Shown piece after piece: positions 1 to 8,552 of a stretch of 15,038 nt of DNA. The position numbers and the translations under genes are program-made. How positions within the stretch are numbered: position 1 is the stretch's first letter; every line of letters starts with the position of its first letter. Source of the stretch: Stagonosporopsis chrysanthemi (taxonomy: Eukaryota; Ascomycota; Dothideomycetes; Pleosporales; Didymellaceae); assembly GCA_022560025.1 (NCBI GenBank), contig JAFISE010000358.1:1-15038 (forward strand), written 5' to 3'. The notes beneath the pieces are model-generated. The model was not told the origin of the DNA. It was given only the letters and a program-made list of their open reading frames with translations, and did no database searches.

Positions 1-22
1 TATTATATATATAGACACAGTA

Positions 23-2154
23 CTATATCTATATATATAATACGTAAATTTGTATAATATACTAAACTACTAAAATAGCTTACTGAAAAATAAAGCTATA
101 GAGCTATATATAATAGTTGTTATTATAAAATATTCTATTAAAGTATTCTATATACTTATATAACAACATTGTTTTATATATTCTACTTATATAGAGTTGC
201 TATTTAGCTGCTGTAAGTAGTATAGGTACAAGCAGGCAGAAAAGGCGTTGCAGGTATAAAATAGCTATAAGCACCTACTATATAATATACAGGCTTTTTT
301 TATACTATAGAAGCTTTTAAAGCTGTCTTATTACCTCTTTAGAACAACTATATAGCTTCTTAGGTATTATAAGCTTAATTCTAATATTCTTTTTTAGCTT
401 TATATTTAGCTACTTTTTTTACCTTCTTAGCTTTAATATAGTCTTTTTTTTTTCTTCTTTCTTGCCTACTACTTATATTTTTCCTAAGCTACTTGCTCTT
501 TGTATAGCTTATTAACGTGCCTAATTTTAGCTATCTCTACTTTTTTAGCCTTTTCTACCTTAGCTTTTTATTATTTTACTTACTTATACTAGTATGCTTT
601 ATTAATTTTATAAGAAGAGTAAAATACTACTCTACTATAATACTCTTTAGGTTTCTAGAAGTTAAGAAGTTTACTTTTTTTTTTATACTTCTTCTAAGTC
701 TTAAGAACTTCTTTTAGGCCTATTATTTTATAGTAAAGTAGCTAGTTTTAGACTAAGATATAGTAGAGAAAGTAGCTAATTTTTCTTAGCTCTTTACTAC
801 TTTTATCTTTAGCTACCTTGTGCAGTAGAGTCTTAATTTTAAGCTAATCTTTGCTAGAATAAGTTAAAGAAGAGCTTCTGCTAGTATTAAAGGCCTAAGA
901 AGAAGGCTTAGCAAAGTAGTAAAGGATAATATTAAGTTAAAAGAGTACTATACCTGTTGCTTTAAAAGACTTAAGTATTAACTTCTAAGTAAATATACTT
1001 ATCTAAGCCTTCTAGAATAAGTAAAAGAAATTGCTTTTTTTAATTACTAATAGTCTTTAGCTATTATAGAGGTGTGTTGTAAGCTTCTTTAAATACGCAG
1101 TTAAGAAAGGCTTAAACAATACTATGTCTAATAGCTATAGTATGTAAGTTAAGTAAAAAAAAAGATAGCTAGAAGTATCTTATTCTAATTATAGTAGTTA
1201 ATAAAGTCTATTATTATATAGGATCTATAGCTGTTAAGGATTAAAAGATACTACTTTTTCTATGCTTTAGTCTTAGTAAAGCAATTAAACACCTGTTAAA
1301 GCTAGGCAAGGCCTATATTATTATTAGTCTAGCTAGTAAGTAAAGAGAAAATAAGTATATTGTGTATTTCTAGCTGTACTTCTTTTACCTAGCTTAATTA
1401 CAAGGTACTGTTAGTAGACTTGTAAAAGAAGCCTAGTAGTAGTACTATTCTATTACTATACACACAGGCTAGCAGTATAATCTAAGTACAATTACTATCT
1501 TAAAGTAATACCTTAACTTTTTTCTTCTTTTATATCTGCCTACTAAATATATATTTAGTTCTAGTAGTAATCTTAATTATAAAGCTCTTTTTATTTATAT
1601 TATATATATAGCAGCTGTTAACTTTATATTTAGTAATCTTATATTATAGTAGGTTAAAGTAAAGCTTATACTTTTAATATAAATTAGTATTGTAATAATT
1701 AGCATCTATACTTGTTAAGTATTAAGAGATAAGATAGATAAAGTAGTTATTAATAAACTAAGTAACTTAGCTCTTACTTATATATTTCTTAGCTATAGAT
1801 AATGCAAAATTTTGTATTATCTTCTTTGTAAGTAGTATATAATAAGTAGTAAGCTTCTTTATATATACTATAAGCTCTTTTTTTTTATTAAGAAGTAAGC
1901 TTCTATTATATAATAATCTTCTCTTAATATAGGCACGTTTTACTTCTTTATATATACGTTAGTATTAACTATATAATACTATACTTTTCTACTATTTTAG
2001 ACTATAGAATATTATCTTTAGAAAAAAAAGTATTATACTCTAATAAGGCTTCTTATAATTGTATTATATTATATTATTATAGAAATATAAAGATAGATAT
2101 GTTTTAGTAGTTAGGTATATTGACTAAATCTATATATTAAGTGTATAGACATAG
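23..2154 (-). mobile_element. RIP-degraded Fot1/pogo-like DNA transposon, near full length
   Basis: The element is about 2.13 kb and is flanked by TA on both sides (21-22 and 2155-2156), the target duplication typical of Tc1/mariner/pogo elements. Its termini are inverted repeats of about 40 bp with roughly 28 matching positions; the left end starts CTATATCTATATATA and the reverse complement of the right end starts CTATGTCTATACACT. A less mutated copy of the same left terminus lies at 2192 and still has the original C and G bases (CTATGTCTGTGCGCAC). The transposase ran on the minus strand, with a remnant of its DNA-binding region at 1803-1897. The element is dead: its frame is full of stops of the CAA/CAG-to-TAA/TAG kind. 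About 38 bp (1573-1610) reappear almost unchanged at 14706-14743 in the right block. Confidence 0.75.
1803..1897 (-). pseudogene. Transposase helix-turn-helix remnant (element 23-2154)
   Basis: Reading the minus strand gives LTS, two stops, then KKELIVYIKKLT and, after a short divergent stretch, TKKIIQNFA. This lines up with the better preserved transposase at 7015-8452, which reads VTSQQEAELVEYVIGLT and then SRETSKNF. The two stops fall where that copy has QQ, as expected from CAA or CAG changed to TAA or TAG. In pogo/Fot1 transposases this segment lies between the N-terminal HTH and the CENP-B-like DNA-binding domain. Only this short piece is legible; the remainder of the gene, lying at lower coordinates, is too mutated to translate. 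Family assignment is good; the gene limits are not known. Confidence 0.65.
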
Positions 2155-2191
2155 TACTAGTATAGCGCTAGTATAGTGCTGCCTACAACTA

Positions 2192-2826
2192 CTATGTCTG
2201 TGCGCACAATACGTAGATTTGCGCAATACGCTGTTTTTACTAGTAAAAGTAGCAAAATTTAGCATCTTTAAAGCTAGATAACTCTTTACCTAGTTAAGAA
2301 ACTTAGATACTTTATTAGAGTAACTATAAGTTAATTTAAAGTCTTTGTAATATTATAATTCAAAGTGCTCTAAAATTTCTAATATTTAAAGAACTTTTTC
2401 TTTTACTAGTAGACTAAAATAATTTAAACTTTAGTAATAAACTTAACTACTAAAACTTAGTAGAGTAACTAGTATACTAGCTTTAGCTTTAGTATTAGAA
2501 AAAATTAAATATTCTATCTAGCTCTTTAGATATACTATATTTCTTTAATAAAGTACTTAAATTTCTTAAAAAATAAAGTACTTTAAAAACTAAATAAGAT
2601 ATTAAATTTTATTATAGAAGTTAGTATTATAACGCTAGTAATCTATAGTAGTAAAGTAATATAAGATAAGATAGATAGAGTAACAAGTAATAAAATATAT
2701 AACCTAGCTCTTAGAGACTAGTTTTTAAGCAATTAGTAATATAAAATTTTAGATTATCTCTCTTATAAGTAGTATATAATACCTAGTAAGCTCTTCTATA
2801 TACTTAACAAGCTCTATCTCTTGTTA
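2192..2826 (-). mobile_element. Second Fot1-like copy, internally shortened and interrupted at 2827
   Basis: It begins after a TA (2190-2191) with CTATGTCTGTGCGCAC. Its first 40 bp match the terminus of the element at 23-2154 except for C/T and G/A differences, so both are copies of one family in the same orientation. Inside, about 2590-2826 resembles about 1670-1890 of the first copy. However, only about 400 bp separate its terminus from that shared part, against about 1650 bp in the first copy, so the middle has been lost. It stops at 2827, where a different terminus begins in the middle of the transposase frame. No matching right terminus was found. Confidence 0.6.
2738..2826 (-). pseudogene. 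Transposase helix-turn-helix remnant (element 2192-2826)
   Basis: On the minus strand the frame reads a stop, then QEIELVKYIEELTRYY and, shortly after, REII and NF. This corresponds to the QQEAELVEYVIGLT...RETSKNF segment of the transposase at 7015-8452. The amino-terminal side is cut at 2827 by the terminus of another element, so the reading frame ends in foreign sequence. It is a small RIP-degraded fragment with no coding capacity. Confidence 0.6.
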
Positions 2827-2828
2827 TA

Positions 2829-2885
2829 CAGTGTCTATACACTCTGTGCATATTTCTAGCCTATATACGCTAATACTAAAAATAT
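2829..2885. repeat. Transposon terminus, family shared with the right block
   Basis: After TA (2827-2828) the sequence CAGTGTCTATACACTCTG begins. It matches the terminus at 12683, which begins CAGTGTCTGTGCACTCTG, and the following 20 or so bases also correspond with C/T and G/A differences. This marks one end of an element of a second Fot1/pogo-like family that inserted into the transposase of the copy at 2192-2826. The extent of the element beyond this terminus is unclear: no inverted partner was found before 3036, so it may be truncated. Confidence 0.6.
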
Positions 2886-3026
2886 ATTACTATTCTTAAT
2901 ATAATAACTTAATAATAGTATAGATATAGAAGTAGTACTTAAAGCCTATAACATAGTAGATATAGTAGGTAAATTATTTTATACAAAAATTACTAAAGAA
3001 AGTTTAGTGTTAAGATCTATACTGTT

Positions 3027-3042
3027 GCGTTAATATTAACGC
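3027..3042. repeat. Perfect 16-bp palindrome GCGTTAATATTAACGC
   Basis: The 16 bases read the same on both strands. The right half overlaps a TA followed by ACGCGTTTGTAT, which I propose as the left end of the composite element 3039-3990, so the palindrome may straddle an insertion boundary. No function is claimed. Confidence 0.7.
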
Positions 3043-3389
3043 GTTTGTATATTGCATAGGCTAGCAAATAAATCTCCTTATTAGGATCTTAAATTCGCAA
3101 TATCTCTGTTAGACCAAGGCTAATTCTAAAGATTGTTAATTCAATCTATAGCTGTAGTTTAGACCTATATTTTTTGCATAGAAAGTATATCTAATAGTCT
3201 AACAGAACAAAAGTTATTTAATAACCTAGGCTGCTAAGAGATAGGTCTCTATATTTAGCTCTAATCTAAGATACCTAGCTAACTAAAAGAGCTAGCTCAA
3301 GTTTTTGTATATATAAAAGATAGACCTAAGTTAAGGCTGCAATTTAAGCTACTAATTGTCTAAATTAAGTATAAGCCTATTAAGATATT

Positions 3390-3757
3390 GCATATCCTAA
3401 GATCTCGATGTAGAGACCTATTTGCTAGTCTAATGTCATCGCGTAAACAGGTCAACCTCTAACAGCAAAAGATTACTCTATAACAAGAAGCTAAGCTTTG
3501 CAAATATATAATAGACTTTTTAGACTAAGGCCTATCTTCTACAAGGCAAATAGTACAAAATTTCGCGTTAGAAATAGCTAAACAGTACGTTGGAGATAGC
3601 TGGGTTACTAGGTTCCTGCACCGTCACCACAAGGAGCTCGCATACAAATGGACCTCCGCCATGGACGCCACACGTCACAACGCCGACGATAGCGAAAAGT
3701 ACTCATACTATTTCAACCTATTACGTTCCAAGATCGACGAATACTCCATTGAGCCGC
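3390..3757 (+). pseudogene. Pogo/Fot1-type transposase, N-terminal part, broken
   Basis: One plus-strand frame reads CRDLFASLMSSRKQ, then QQKIT, QEAKLCKYI, GLSSTRQIVQNFALEIAK, GDSWVTRFLHRHHKEL, YKWTSAMDATRHNADDS and KYSYYFNLLRSKIDEYSIEP. The GxxW(V)xRFLxRH block and the RHxAD...Y..YF.LL segment are typical of the CENP-B-like DNA-binding domain and the linker before the DDE core in fungal pogo/Fot1 transposases. Stops interrupt it at positions where glutamine is expected (L-stop-QQ, L-stop-QEA, D-stop-GL). The frame ends near 3757, just before the first catalytic aspartate block (YNMDEKG in the copy at 7015-8452), where it runs into an oppositely oriented transposase. It cannot encode an active enzyme. 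Its start, somewhere near 3300, could not be fixed. Confidence 0.75.
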
Positions 3758-3902
3758 GGCATCGAGGTACCTGCACACCACGGTGCGCGCGGGATAGAGT
3801 ATTTCAATCAACACTATGCTTAAGCGCAATATTTGTATCGACAAGTCTATCGCCAGGTTTCAATTTACGAATCTCTGCAAGCGCATCATTAATTCCTGGC
3901 AT
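3758..3902 (-). pseudogene. Second pogo/Fot1-type transposase, 5' fragment
   Basis: From the ATG at 3902 the minus strand reads MPGINDALAEIRKLKPGDRL and continues to SVD, a TGA at 3804-3806, then NTLSRAHRGVQVPR. The transposase pseudogene at 7015-8452 starts MPGINDALLQINILKPGEKI and has DRSTLSRRHRDVQVGR at the same place, so the TGA replaces an arginine codon (CGA to TGA, a C-to-T change). This is the N-terminal helix-turn-helix region. The fragment stops near 3758, where it abuts the plus-strand transposase fragment; the DNA-binding domain and the DDE core are missing. Confidence 0.75.
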
Positions 3903-3943
3903 GGTTGTTGAGTTATTACGCGTTGAAATTTGCTGTAGATGTT

Positions 3944-3982
3944 GTGCACCGATCGTTGGTTGACTCCGATCGTTGGGTGCAC
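3944..3982. repeat. Subterminal repeats at the right end of the composite element
   Basis: CCGATCGTTGG occurs twice in direct orientation (3949-3959 and 3966-3976), bracketed by GTGCAC on both sides (3944-3949 and 3977-3982). The block lies between the transposase ATG (3902) and the proposed element end (3990). Repeats in this position often serve as transposase binding sites in Tc1/mariner-type elements; that role is inferred here. Confidence 0.6.
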
Positions 3983-3992
3983 AGACACGTTA

Positions 3993-5008
3993 GGTGTGAC
4001 GGTTATGAGAAGCAGATCACGTGTTGGTGGTCCTGTGTTGCTTCCTCATCTTATAGAGCATCTCTTGCCTCAGCTGCATTACAGATACGTCATGTAAATA
4101 GACCCGACTGCTGCTTCGTGGAGAGCAGAACAACACAACAACAACACAATAGCAAAATACATGAAATTGCATTCACCGCAACATTAGGCCAGCTAGCTTG
4201 TTCTACTGTAGTCGGTTAGCTGAACATCCAGTCCATGCTGGTCTTGAAATTCTGATGCCACTTTCATCATAGTCCATTGCGGAAAACCAATACTAGGCTG
4301 TTGCTTAGCGCAGATGTACCGAGCATGCGTGGATCCAAATATTGCTTACGTCGTCTATCCTACAGCTTGCCATCCACTCAAGCGTGGAGATGCTGAAGGT
4401 CGCCTGCCCAATTAAGGTGCGGCACCATCGGGTGATCATTGGTCTCTAGCTGAGATTTCTCCACAGCGTGGCCAGCCGTCAAACGGGAAACTTGACTCGA
4501 CTGCTGAGCCTCAGATGCTCCAGCATCTCCTGTTCGACGGGTCTGTTCGAAGCTTTGAACAGCTAGCTGTTTCCAGATAACAGAGTCGCGAGCTCCCTTT
4601 ATATCTAGCCATAGTTGTCTAGAAGAATTACGTCCTCTCAATTGGCGCAGAGCTTAATGCGGAGATGCGATGGGAGCGTGTCTTCCTTCTAAGTTAGCTC
4701 GTCGCTTGCTTGGCACGTCTAGCGGGTGAAACCTTTGTCGGAAATGCTGCACACTTACTACCGCTATTGTAGTAAATATTTGGTAGAAGTAAATAACTTG
4801 CGTATCAAGTAGCTCACCTATTAGTTATATTAAACGTACTAAAAAATAAGAATGAAGTACTAGACTCTAGAGGACAATCTTCTAAATTTAAGGCTATAAT
4901 GCTATGCTACAAACTGTCTCTATGCTTTCTAGAATATGTGCCTGCTCTAGATATAGGTTCTATATGTTGTTGTCTGCTGCATATTCCTTGAAAAGTGCTA
5001 GGTCCTGC
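3993..5008. other. Intergenic stretch without a supported gene
   Basis: No frame starts with ATG and has recognisable protein content. The stretch contains a CAA-rich microsatellite-like run near 4131-4149 and a perfect 14-bp palindrome, AACAGCTAGCTGTT, at 4558-4571. An open minus-strand frame at 4378-4641 begins with TTG, has no upstream ATG and resembles nothing I recognise. From about 4740 to 4980 the sequence becomes AT-rich again, just downstream of the pectate lyase gene, suggesting old repeat sequence or spreading of RIP-like mutation. Confidence 0.6.
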
Positions 5009-5835
5009 TTAGCAGGCAGGGGTGGTAGCCAGAGTGCCTTGAGCACCGCCGCATCCGTTGTTGCCGGACTGACCACCGGCGCCAGACTCGCCAGCGTTGA
5101 CTCCAAAGTAGGGACGGCAGATGTCCCCGTTGCGGCTGCCACAGGTGCCGCTAATCGTAGCGGTGTCACCGAGGTTGGAGTTTATAGCAACTAACTCAGA
5201 GGTCATACCACTGGCGCGGACATTCTCAATAACCGCCTGACGCGGGCTGTTAGCCCGATTGTTGCTGCAGTTACCGCAGCTGCGGTAGAGCTTTCCAGAG
5301 TTTGTGACCGTATAATTACGGATAGTAACGCGGCCGCGACCATTGTGCTGGACGACCTTGTCGGAAGCGCCAGTGGCACCGCCGCCCTCGATAAGGACGT
5401 TGCCGGGTCCCAGAGCAGTGATAGCGTCTAGCAATATTAGCCAATATGTCCCAGAATAGGCGAAGTGACCACAGTACCCTCGCAAACGTTTCGGAACCAG
5501 ACGTTCCTGATGGTGCATGCACCGCGGCAGTGAATACCTGTAAAGATCAGTGCCAGCTCGCACAGGTCTCTTCGATACTAACCATCGATTTGGTTAGGAC
5601 CAATGATCAAGTTCTCGATGGTAACTCCATTTTCAACAATGAAGACAGGGTCACCACCCTCGTCCTCGTTGCAAGTGATACCACTGTCAAATTCGGCCAT
5701 GCCAAAGTCACGGTTGGCAGAGATGACCATAGCGCGAGCACGCTGGACGTCACCAACCCGGGCTGGGATGGTGAGAGTCTGTCCTGAGACCAAGAATGCG
5801 GCAGCAGCAGCAATGAAAGCGGTGGTGAACTGCAT
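5009..5835 (-). CDS. Secreted pectate lyase, polysaccharide lyase family 3
   Basis: The product would cleave de-esterified pectin (polygalacturonate) by calcium-dependent beta-elimination outside the cell. Three exons (5835-5583, 5537-5478, 5427-5009) join to 243 residues, the usual size for fungal PL3 enzymes. Residues 1-18 form a signal peptide (MQFTTAFIAAAAAFLVSG). PL3 blocks follow in order: TIENLIIGPNQIDGIHC, CTIRNVWFRNVCEDAI (residues 92-107), ALGPGNVLIEGGGA, DKVVQHNG (127-134), GKLYRSCGNC (149-158), AINSNLGDTATISGTCG and the terminal PAC. The Glu104-Asp105 pair, Lys128 and Arg153 lie in conserved charged blocks that include the calcium-binding and likely catalytic residues of the family. 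Splicing restores the frame exactly and joins IDG-IHC and CE-DA. No stops or frameshifts are seen. The stretch before the C-terminus is glycine-rich. The gene appears functional although RIP-degraded transposons lie on both sides. Confidence 0.93.
5428..5477 (-). other. Intron 2 of the pectate lyase gene
   Basis: This 50-nt phase-1 intron has donor GTACTG, branch site GGCTAAT and acceptor TTGCTAG. Splicing joins GAG-G to AC-GCT and rebuilds the conserved CEDA block, so the Asp codon is split by the intron. Confidence 0.9.
5538..5582 (-). other. Intron 1 of the pectate lyase gene
   Basis: This 45-nt phase-1 intron has donor GTTAGT, a CTGAT branch-like site and acceptor TTTACAG. Its second codon-sized unit is an in-frame TAG, which would end the protein if unspliced. 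Removing it joins QID-G to IHC, as in PL3 relatives. Confidence 0.9.
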
Positions 5836-5945
5836 ATTGAAGGATGTAAAGTTAAGTCGAAGACTAAAGATTGATAGTTGTGTTGGTGCTTTGAGAGTAA
5901 ATGTGATGGTAGTGGTGGTTGCGACATCACCAGAAGAAACCACCA

Positions 5946-5953
5946 CTTATATA
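5946..5953 (-). promoter_or_regulatory. Putative TATA box of the pectate lyase gene
   Basis: The minus strand reads TATATAAG about 110 nt upstream of the ATG at 5835, a plausible spacing for a fungal core promoter with a 60-80 nt leader. Further upstream, CTCCGG at 6012-6017 fits the loose carbon-repressor consensus SYGGRG on the minus strand. A 6-bp match is weak evidence, although pectinase genes are commonly under such repression. Confidence 0.5.
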
Positions 5954-6087
5954 CTTGAACTCTTCCACGTAGGGTGCCTTCCTCGGATGCGTATAGCGAT
6001 GTCTCTTGGGTCTCCGGACCAGCCGGGCCATCAGAGGCTGGTCAATTCGAAACCACGATACGGGCGGTATGTATATATTTAGAGGCA

Positions 6088-7014
6088 CACAATAGATTGA
6101 TGTGAACACAGGTAGGGCCGAATTCGACAAAATACCAAACCCCAAACATAGTAGTACAGATGTTTGTTGTCAGTTAGGTGATGGCTGTTTACAGTCATTG
6201 CTCTGTACTATCCAGGTGGTTGAGTGCAATTAAAGAAGTTACACAATACTGAAGGTTCAAAGCATCACCATTCACAGCCAGAATGCGAAACAGGTAGAGT
6301 TACTGCACCCCATGCCTTCTCACTCTGCATAGAGTCGTCTAGTCTTGGCAGTAATCCTTCGGAACGGTCCGGCCGGCTGTTAGGCGCGGTCGAATCCCCT
6401 ACTTATCACCGGGATATATATCCGTTGCGCTATTGATGCATAGGCACAGTTGCACCTGACTATAGACAGCGATGGATATTTATCAAATTAGATGCATGCA
6501 AGATCTCTAGGTAATTCATTTGCAGACTGACCAGCAAGGAGTCCACGCGTCCAGCTCTAGCAAGCGCATGGAAAAGCAAAGCCTACGATGTCTCTGAACA
6601 GTAAAGTAGTAGTAGCACGTAAGGCCGAATCTAGTCACGATCCCTTTCTCAGCTATGCCAACATGTTAAGTATGGTAGCGGTAGTAAGGTGCTCTTTGCG
6701 CGGACCACTGAATGGTTTGTCAGCCTTATCCATGACATCGCGCACGGGTAGACAGAGTGCTTGGCTATGTAGGGGTACAGGCAGCCAAGAAGTTGGCTAG
6801 CAGTGCTTCGCTGGTGTCGAGATATTGAACTTGCGCTTGAGCGGTGTACAGGTTCTGGCCGAGTCTGTGCACTCAACGCGCTCACGTACTGTCCGGAATC
6901 GTGGACGCTACAGTACGTACGAGGGTGTAGAGCCGCCAACAATAGCTATGAACACAAGATTTTCTTGGTGGATGGGTTAATTTGTAGATATATGCAACAA
7001 TGTGCTGTAAAGAA
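6088..7014. other. Intergenic stretch without a supported gene
   Basis: Open frames here lack ATG starts, introns that extend them, or recognisable motifs. Composition is balanced. The segment separates the pectate lyase promoter from the 3' end of the Fot1-like pseudogene. A minus-strand frame around 6660-6790 reads LPVRDVMDKADKPFSGP and could be a fragment of a former gene, but I do not recognise it. Confidence 0.55.
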
Positions 7015-8452
7015 TTAATAGTTCTGAGTCGCAGTGCGGCCGCTGCGGGCGGTGTAGGTGCGAGTTGCTGGAGGAGGACTTTGAGCAACAACTCTACTAC
7101 GGGCAGCTGCATTACAACGTTTCTTCAATAGATATGCCTGCAATTTACTAGAAGCCTTACGCCTTGCCCTGGCTAGGCAATTGGATTATTTAGTTTTTTG
7201 GCGCCGTGATTGCGTTTTTTGGGCTTCTTTTGCAGCCTTGAGTTCAGTCACTTCCTAACGCTTCAACTGAGCTCGCTCAGCTGCCTCCCTACGCTTAGTT
7301 GCAGCTGCCTCTACCTCCTCAGCTGCTTGTTTCTTCTTGAGTAGTGCGTTACTCTTACGCAGCTTACGCTTAGTAGCTTTAACCAGTTCAGCATCCTGTT
7401 GCTCTTTTTCAAATATGGCCTATAGATGTCAAGCCTCGTTGATGCCCCAGGGAGACCACTGCGCTGCAGAATGGATCTATTCTCACTAGACAAGACGTAA
7501 GGGCTTACCTTTAGATAGTTTGCTTTTCTTGTTGCTGCTGCGAGGTGAATATATAAGCACTGGAATCCGCTCTTCTGCACAAAGGCAAGAAACTCCATTG
7601 TTATATAGCTGCTGTGGCCATCCATGATTAAGGATCTCCAGCTTCTTCAAGCCTTTGCCTTGGTGGCTGGATTAAACACCTGCTTGATCCACTCTAAGCC
7701 TATATCATTGTTTGACTACGCAGAAGGTGAAACAGTAGTAAATATTGGGTGAATATACTAGTCAATGTCGCTGACCCATATGGACTGGAGGGTTGATGCG
7801 TCGGCCTGAAAGATGAGGCCTGGTGGGAGGACTGTTCCGTCGGCACACACGCACGCCAGAAGGCTTATCCACTCACGATTACCATTGTGAGATGCCTGCT
7901 GAGCATGCCTCCGCTTATATGACACTTTGCTGAAGATCCTCTTGTAGTTGCCGCAAACTCCTACCATGAAGCCCTTCTCATCCATATTGTATGCGTGCCG
8001 TCGCTCGATAGAGTATTCGGTTGACTGGCGGCTTAGAAGGTCAAATTAAGCCTTGAATCTATTGTAGGAGTCTGCGGCGTGACGATTGGCAGCCATCGGG
8101 GTAGCCCATCGGTTCGATAATACATCGCGGTGCTGCTGGAGGAAGCGGGTAACCCATGTTTCTGAGATCTCTGTTTTGGCTATACTGCGCAAAAATTCTT
8201 GGACGTCTCTCTTGAAGGTAGAAATTGTTTCTCTGTAAGCCCTATCACGTACTCAACAAGCTCCGCCTCTTGTTGTGAAGTCACTTTCCGTTGGTTGAGG
8301 TTCTTGGTGTCCCGACCTACCTGTACATCTCGGTGACGGCGCGACAACGTAGACCGATCACAACGCGCGTTTTGTGCATTTCTGAGATATGAGATCTTTT
8401 CGCCAGGCTTTAAAATGTTAATTTGCAATAGGGCATCATTAATTCCAGGCAT
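7015..8452 (-). pseudogene. Fot1/pogo-type transposase pseudogene
   Basis: From the ATG at 8452 (MPGINDALLQINILKPGEK) the frame shows an N-terminal HTH (DRSTLSRRHRDVQ), the QQEAELVEYVIGLT segment, a CENP-B-like DNA-binding region (ETWVTRFLQQHRDVL, RHAADSYNRF), the first catalytic block AYNMDEKGF, REWISLLACVCADGT, the second block MDGHSSYITMEF, and a basic coiled-coil tail (KAAKEAQKTQSRRQ) ending at TAA 7015-7017. It is disabled by loss of one T in the run at 8191-8195 (a frameshift after SKNF) and by stops at 8046-8048, 7758-7760, 7716-7718 and 7647-7649 plus two in the tail. About 100 residues after DGHSS are missing, including the third acidic block. Most stops suit C-to-T change. Mutation is lighter than in the AT-rich blocks, so this copy is younger or partly spared. 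It belongs to the same broad family as the fragment at 3758-3902. Confidence 0.85.
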
Positions 8453-8501
8453 GGTTGTGGTTGAAATACGCGTCAAAAGTATGGTGTTGCATGATGAGGG
8501 T

Positions 8502-8552
8502 GGGCGGCACGCCTGAGGTCGTGCCACCCGATCCCGCGTGCCGGACGGGATC
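8502..8552. repeat. Two adjacent GC-rich hairpins upstream of the Fot1-like pseudogene
   Basis: GGGCGGCACG (8502-8511) pairs with CGTGCCACCC (8520-8529) with one G-T pair around an 8-nt loop. GATCCCG (8530-8536) pairs perfectly with CGGGATC (8546-8552). They lie 50-100 nt outside the transposase ATG, where terminal or subterminal repeats would be expected. No matching partner was found beyond the 3' end near 7015, so the element limits remain undefined. Confidence 0.55.

Larger units (their letters stand above)
1..3580. other. AT-rich, RIP-degraded repeat block (left)
   Basis: The block is very AT-rich and has no reading frame of coding quality. Residual C is almost always in CpT and residual G almost always in ApG; in 1741-1800, for example, every C precedes T and every G follows A. 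This is the footprint expected when C in CpA, CpG and CpC has been changed to T on both strands, as RIP does in ascomycetes. The block consists of nested pogo/Fot1-type transposons, annotated separately. The change to balanced composition is abrupt, near 3580. Confidence 0.85.
3039..3990. mobile_element. Composite of two pogo/Fot1-type elements joined inside their transposase genes
   Basis: The left part carries a transposase fragment on the plus strand that breaks off near 3757. The right part carries the start of another transposase on the minus strand (ATG at 3902). The right end reads GTGCACAGACACGT followed by TA (3991-3992), similar to the other fungal termini here, whose reverse complements end GCACAGACAC or GCGCACAGACAT. 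At the left, TA (3037-3038) followed by ACGCGTTTGTAT resembles the inverse of that end, allowing for C/T changes. The whole may therefore be one mobilisable unit made of two 5' halves, or simply two broken elements. Composition shifts at about 3580: the left half is heavily mutated, the right half hardly. Confidence 0.5.

Noticed and set aside
517..717. Open plus-strand frame of 66 residues rich in Phe, Leu and Tyr
   Set aside because: It lies in the RIP-mutated block; the composition is what AT-rich DNA yields by chance, and the strand is opposite to the transposon remnant.
3590..4219. Overlapping plus-strand frames downstream of the left block
   Set aside because: They are out of frame with the transposase fragment at 3390-3757 and antisense to the one at 3758-3902; the remainder has no recognisable content.
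4378..4641. Minus-strand frame of 87 codons
   Set aside because: It begins with TTG, has a stop just upstream, no ATG near the start and no recognisable motif.
5446..5787. Plus-strand open frames across the pectate lyase gene
   Set aside because: They are antisense shadows of the well-supported three-exon gene on the minus strand.
6340..6420. GGTCGAATCCCC resembling a tRNA T-loop
   Set aside because: No acceptor stem, D-arm or anticodon arm can be placed around it.
6588..6942. Overlapping frames on both strands
   Set aside because: No motif, intron structure or start context; the coding look is probably due to chance in balanced sequence.
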